Part shown: piece after piece, positions 25,908-29,171 of the stretch
How the letters are laid out: each line of letters starts with the position of its first letter
How positions within the stretch are numbered: position 1 is the stretch's first letter
Assembly (NCBI GenBank): GCA_963972065.1
Contig: CAXAVJ010000042.1
Coordinates: 1 to 29,171, forward strand
Reading direction: 5' to 3'
Length of the DNA stretch: 29,171 nucleotides
Origin: UBA1479 sp963972065
GTDB taxonomy: Bacteria > Pseudomonadota > Alphaproteobacteria > Rhodospirillales > Casp-alpha2
Made by a program: the position numbers and the translations under genes
Notes under the pieces: generated by a model
Databases searched by the model: none
Told to the model about the DNA's origin: nothing
Seen by the model: the letters and a program-made list of their open reading frames with translations, nothing else

Positions 25908-26363
25908 CTAGCAGAGCTTGTCCTTGACCAGGGCACTGGCCTTGGAAAAATCCATGCGGCCGGCGTACTTCTGCTTCAAGGCGGCCATGCACTTGCCCAT
26001 GTCCTTGATGCAATCGGCACCCGTTTCCTTGATCGCGCCCTCGACGGCCACGGCGACCTCGTCCGCCGACATCTGGGTCGGCAGGAAGCCCTGGATGACG
26101 GTGATTTCCTCGCGCTCGCGGTCGGCCAGGTCCTTGCGGTCGCCCTTATCGTAGATATCGGCGCTTTCGACCCGCTGTTTGATCATGGATTGCAGCAGGC
26201 TCAGGATTTCCTCGTCGGAAATGCCCTCCTGGTTGCCCTTGTCCCGGGCGGCGATGTCCCGGTCCTTGATGGCCGCGCTGATCAGCCGCAGCGTCGCCGT
26301 GGCGCAGGCTTCCTTGGACTTGATGGAGGTCTTCAGCGCAGCCGAAATCTGCTCGCGTAGCAT
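25908..26363 (-). CDS. yqeY: GatB/YqeY domain protein
   Basis: This 151-residue helical protein belongs to the YqeY family, related to the C-terminal tail domain of GatB. MLREQISAALKTSIKSKE, then LRLISAAIKDRDIAAR and the late LKQKYAGRMDFSKASALVK are diagnostic. I chose the ATG at 26363 because it gives the normal family length and has a GGGA site; an upstream reading from 26423 lacks one. The family is thought to bind tRNA or help amidotransfer, but its role is poorly established. It commonly precedes dnaG in Alphaproteobacteria, and the order here is conserved apart from the inserted fusion gene. Confidence 0.92.
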   Translation of the reverse strand: MLREQISAALKTSIKSKEACATATLRLISAAIKDRDIAARDKGNQEGISDEEILSLLQSMIKQRVESADIYDKGDRKDLADREREEITVIQGFLPTQMSADEVAVAVEGAIKETGADCIKDMGKCMAALKQKYAGRMDFSKASALVKDKLC

Positions 26364-26588
26364 GGGTATGTCCCGGTTGTGGCGGAAGCTGCGGACCCTA
26401 GCCCAAATCGCCCCCCAAGGCAAACGCGTTCCGATTCTTTAATTAGTTGAAATATAAGGATATTTTTTCTGAAACGAGTCTTGACCTGATGCCGGGACAC
26501 GCGTAGAAGCTTGTTTCCAACGCATGCAGGGTCGTCGCCGACGGCGCGGCCCGGGCGCCTTGGTCCAACCTCAGCCCGAAAAAGTCAT
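26364..26588. promoter_or_regulatory. Divergent yqeY/carA control region
   Basis: The gap is 225 bases and has an AT-rich core at about 26436-26475, unlike the flanking genes. TTGACC at about 26481 could serve as a -35 for carA, but no clear -10 follows at the right spacing. I see no recognisable riboswitch or attenuator. No gene fits here. Confidence 0.35.
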
Positions 26589-27770
<1,182 letters not shown>

Positions 27771-27779
<9 letters not shown>

Positions 27780-27809
27780 GACGGTGAGGCAGTGAGATAA
27801 AAGGATGAG
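27771..27809 (+). repeat. Left inverted repeat of the GxxExxY cassette
   Basis: It begins AACCACTGAGACGGTGAGGC and contains TGAG at 27777, 27785, 27793 and 27806, the first three in an 8-base rhythm. It overlaps both the carA stop codon and the cassette gene's start codon. Confidence 0.85.
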
Positions 27810-28191
27810 GCATCCGGCCGTTCCCAATGACCCGCTGACCGAGAAGGTTATCGGGCTTGCGATTGAAGTCCATCGTCACCTGGGACCCGGCCTTTTGGAA
27901 TCCGCCTATGAGGAATGCCTTTGTTTTGAACTGAAGGCCAACAGTATCGAGCATGACAGGCAAGTGCCTCTGCCTGTTACCTATAAGAGCGCGAAGTTGG
28001 AATGCGGTTATCGAATGGATGCGGTCGTCGAAGGTGAGCTTGTTATCGAATTGAAAACGGTTGATCGCTTGTTACCCATCCATGAAGCCCAACTGTTGAC
28101 GTATCTGAAGCTGAGCGGGTTGAAGACAGGGCTTTTGCTGAACTTCAACTCAAGTGTCCTAAAGGACGGAATCCGGAGGTTGGTGCTTTGA
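27805..28191 (+). CDS. GxxExxY family protein (PD-(D/E)XK nuclease-like)
   Basis: The protein has 128 residues, the usual family length. GLLESAY at 29-35 is the naming GxxExxY motif. A possible PD-(D/E)XK core follows: D72 in RMDAVVEG, then E82 and K84 in VIELKTV, and Q96 in EAQLLTYLKLSG. LKTGLLLNFN near 107-116 is a typical closing strand. The family looks like small nucleases, but I know of no settled function. The ATG at 27805 is the first in-frame start after a stop at 27793 and lies inside the left inverted repeat, immediately after AAAAGG, which is close for a ribosome site. It sits in the carA-carB operon and is probably co-transcribed. Confidence 0.92.
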   Translation: MRHPAVPNDPLTEKVIGLAIEVHRHLGPGLLESAYEECLCFELKANSIEHDRQVPLPVTYKSAKLECGYRMDAVVEGELVIELKTVDRLLPIHEAQLLTYLKLSGLKTGLLLNFNSSVLKDGIRRLVL

Positions 28192-28196
28192 TTTCT

Positions 28197-28235
28197 CTCA
28201 CCCTTTCTTCTCACCGCCTCATTGTCTCAGTGGTT
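28197..28235 (-). repeat. Right inverted repeat of the GxxExxY cassette
   Basis: Read on the minus strand from 28235, it begins AACCACTGAGACAATGAGGC and matches the left repeat except at six positions. It ends 10 bases before the carB ATG at 28246. Confidence 0.85.
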
Positions 28236-28245
28236 CATTCTTAAA

Positions 28246-29171
28246 ATGCCTAAAAGAACAGACATCTCCTCGATCCTCATCATCGGCGCCGGGCCCATCG
28301 TCATCGGCCAGGCCTGTGAGTTCGATTATTCCGGCGCGCAGGCCTGCAAGGCGCTGCGCGAGGAAGGTTACCGGGTCATCCTGGTCAACTCGAACCCGGC
28401 CACCATCATGACCGACCCGAGCATGGCCGACGCGACCTATATCGAGCCGATCACGCCCGAGTTCGTGGAAAAGATCATCGCCAAGGAACGGCCCGACGCG
28501 CTGCTGCCGACCATGGGCGGGCAGACGGGCCTGAACACGGGCATCGCGCTGGCTGAAAACGGTGTCTTGGAAAAATACGGGGTCGAGATGATCGGCGCCG
28601 ACGCCGAGGTCATCGCCAAGGCCGAGGACCGCCAGAAGTTCCGCGACGCCATGGAGAAGATCGGCCTGGAAAGCCCGAAATCGCGGGTCGTCAATTCCAT
28701 GGCCGACGCCTACGAAGCCCTGAACGAGGTCGGCCTGCCGGCCATCATCCGCCCGTCCTTCACCATGGGCGGCATCGGCGGCGGCATCGCCTATACCCGG
28801 CCCGAGTTCGAAAAGATCGTCGCCGGCGGCCTGGCCGCCAGCCCGGTCACGGAAGTCCTGGTCGAGGAAAGCGTTCTGGGCTGGAAGGAATACGAGATGG
28901 AGGTCGTGCGCGACAGCGCCGACAACTGCATCATCATCTGTTCCATCGAAAACATCGATCCCATGGGCGTGCATACGGGCGACAGCATCACCGTGGCGCC
29001 GGCGCTGACCCTGACGGACAAGGAATACCAGATCATGCGCAACGCCTCGATCGCGGTGCTGCGCGAAATCGGGGTCGATACGGGCGGGTCCAACGTGCAG
29101 TTCGCCGTCAACCCGGCGGACGGTCGCCTGGTGGTCATCGAAATGAACCCGCGCGTGTCGCGGTCGTCGGC
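28246..29171 (+). CDS. carB: Carbamoyl-phosphate synthase large subunit, 3' end beyond the window
   Basis: The frame is open from the ATG at 28246 to the window edge, about 308 residues of an expected 1,070 or so. It begins MPKRTDISSILIIGAGPIVI and continues with GQACEFDYSGAQACKALREE, NSNPATIMTDP, LPTMGGQTGLN, PSFTMGGIGGGIA and NVQFAVNP, the first ATP-grasp (carboxyphosphate) half. With CarA it makes carbamoyl phosphate from bicarbonate, ammonia and two ATP. The start has no visible Shine-Dalgarno sequence: the cassette's right inverted repeat occupies 28197-28235 and only 10 AT-rich bases separate it from the ATG. Confidence 0.96.
   Translation, partial: MPKRTDISSILIIGAGPIVIGQACEFDYSGAQACKALREEGYRVILVNSNPATIMTDPSMADATYIEPITPEFVEKIIAKERPDALLPTMGGQTGLNTGIALAENGVLEKYGVEMIGADAEVIAKAEDRQKFRDAMEKIGLESPKSRVVNSMADAYEALNEVGLPAIIRPSFTMGGIGGGIAYTRPEFEKIVAGGLAASPVTEVLVEESVLGWKEYEMEVVRDSADNCIIICSIENIDPMGVHTGDSITVAPALTLTDKEYQIMRNASIAVLREIGVDTGGSNVQFAVNPADGRLVVIEMNPRVSRSS

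Overview
The window looks like a chromosomal stretch of a GC-rich alphaproteobacterium, most likely in or near the Rhodospirillales. The gene order yqeY-dnaG-rpoD-tRNA beside carA-carB, the mostly 60-70% GC coding sequence and the protein sequences fit this; no 16S gene is present, so the placement is an inference.

Layout. (1) 1-3142, minus strand: an operon of a DUF971 protein, an AprA-like FAD flavoprotein, a two-cluster ferredoxin and a HEAT-repeat protein cut by the window edge. (2) 3369-6298, plus strand and divergent from it: korA-korB, a two-subunit 2-oxoacid:ferredoxin oxidoreductase. (3) 6315-11579: a nickel/cobalt-type transporter, an SDR oxidoreductase divergent from an AraC-family regulator, and a large secreted protein with four Cys repeats and a C-terminal ricin-type lectin domain. 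(4) 11608-17534: an SsuABC/TauABC-like importer operon with an alpha/beta hydrolase and a class III CoA-transferase, divergent from a LysR regulator. (5) 17642-20461: a quinol-type nitric oxide reductase and a CAT-anticodon tRNA. (6) 20554-26363, minus strand: the macromolecular synthesis region yqeY-dnaG-rpoD. (7) 26589-29171, plus strand: carA and the start of carB.

Two conserved housekeeping loci carry foreign insertions, and these are the main points of interest. Upstream of dnaG lies a 1,085-bp unit. It fuses a nearly exact copy of the first 254 bp of dnaG (the CHC2 zinc-binding domain) to a low-GC abortive-infection domain with an R-x6-H (HEPN-like) signature. The fusion gene sits in dnaG's original promoter position and ends two bases before the ATG of a complete, regenerated dnaG. 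The unit is therefore flanked by direct repeats and could be lost precisely by recombination. Between carA and carB lies a 465-bp cassette bounded by 39-bp imperfect inverted repeats and carrying a single GxxExxY (PD-(D/E)XK-like) gene. One inverted repeat supplies carA's last two codons and stop.

The essential gene rpoD is read here in two frames because about 7 bp are missing inside sigma region 2.2. This is more likely a sequence or assembly error than biology. No CRISPR array, transposase, integrase or rRNA was seen.
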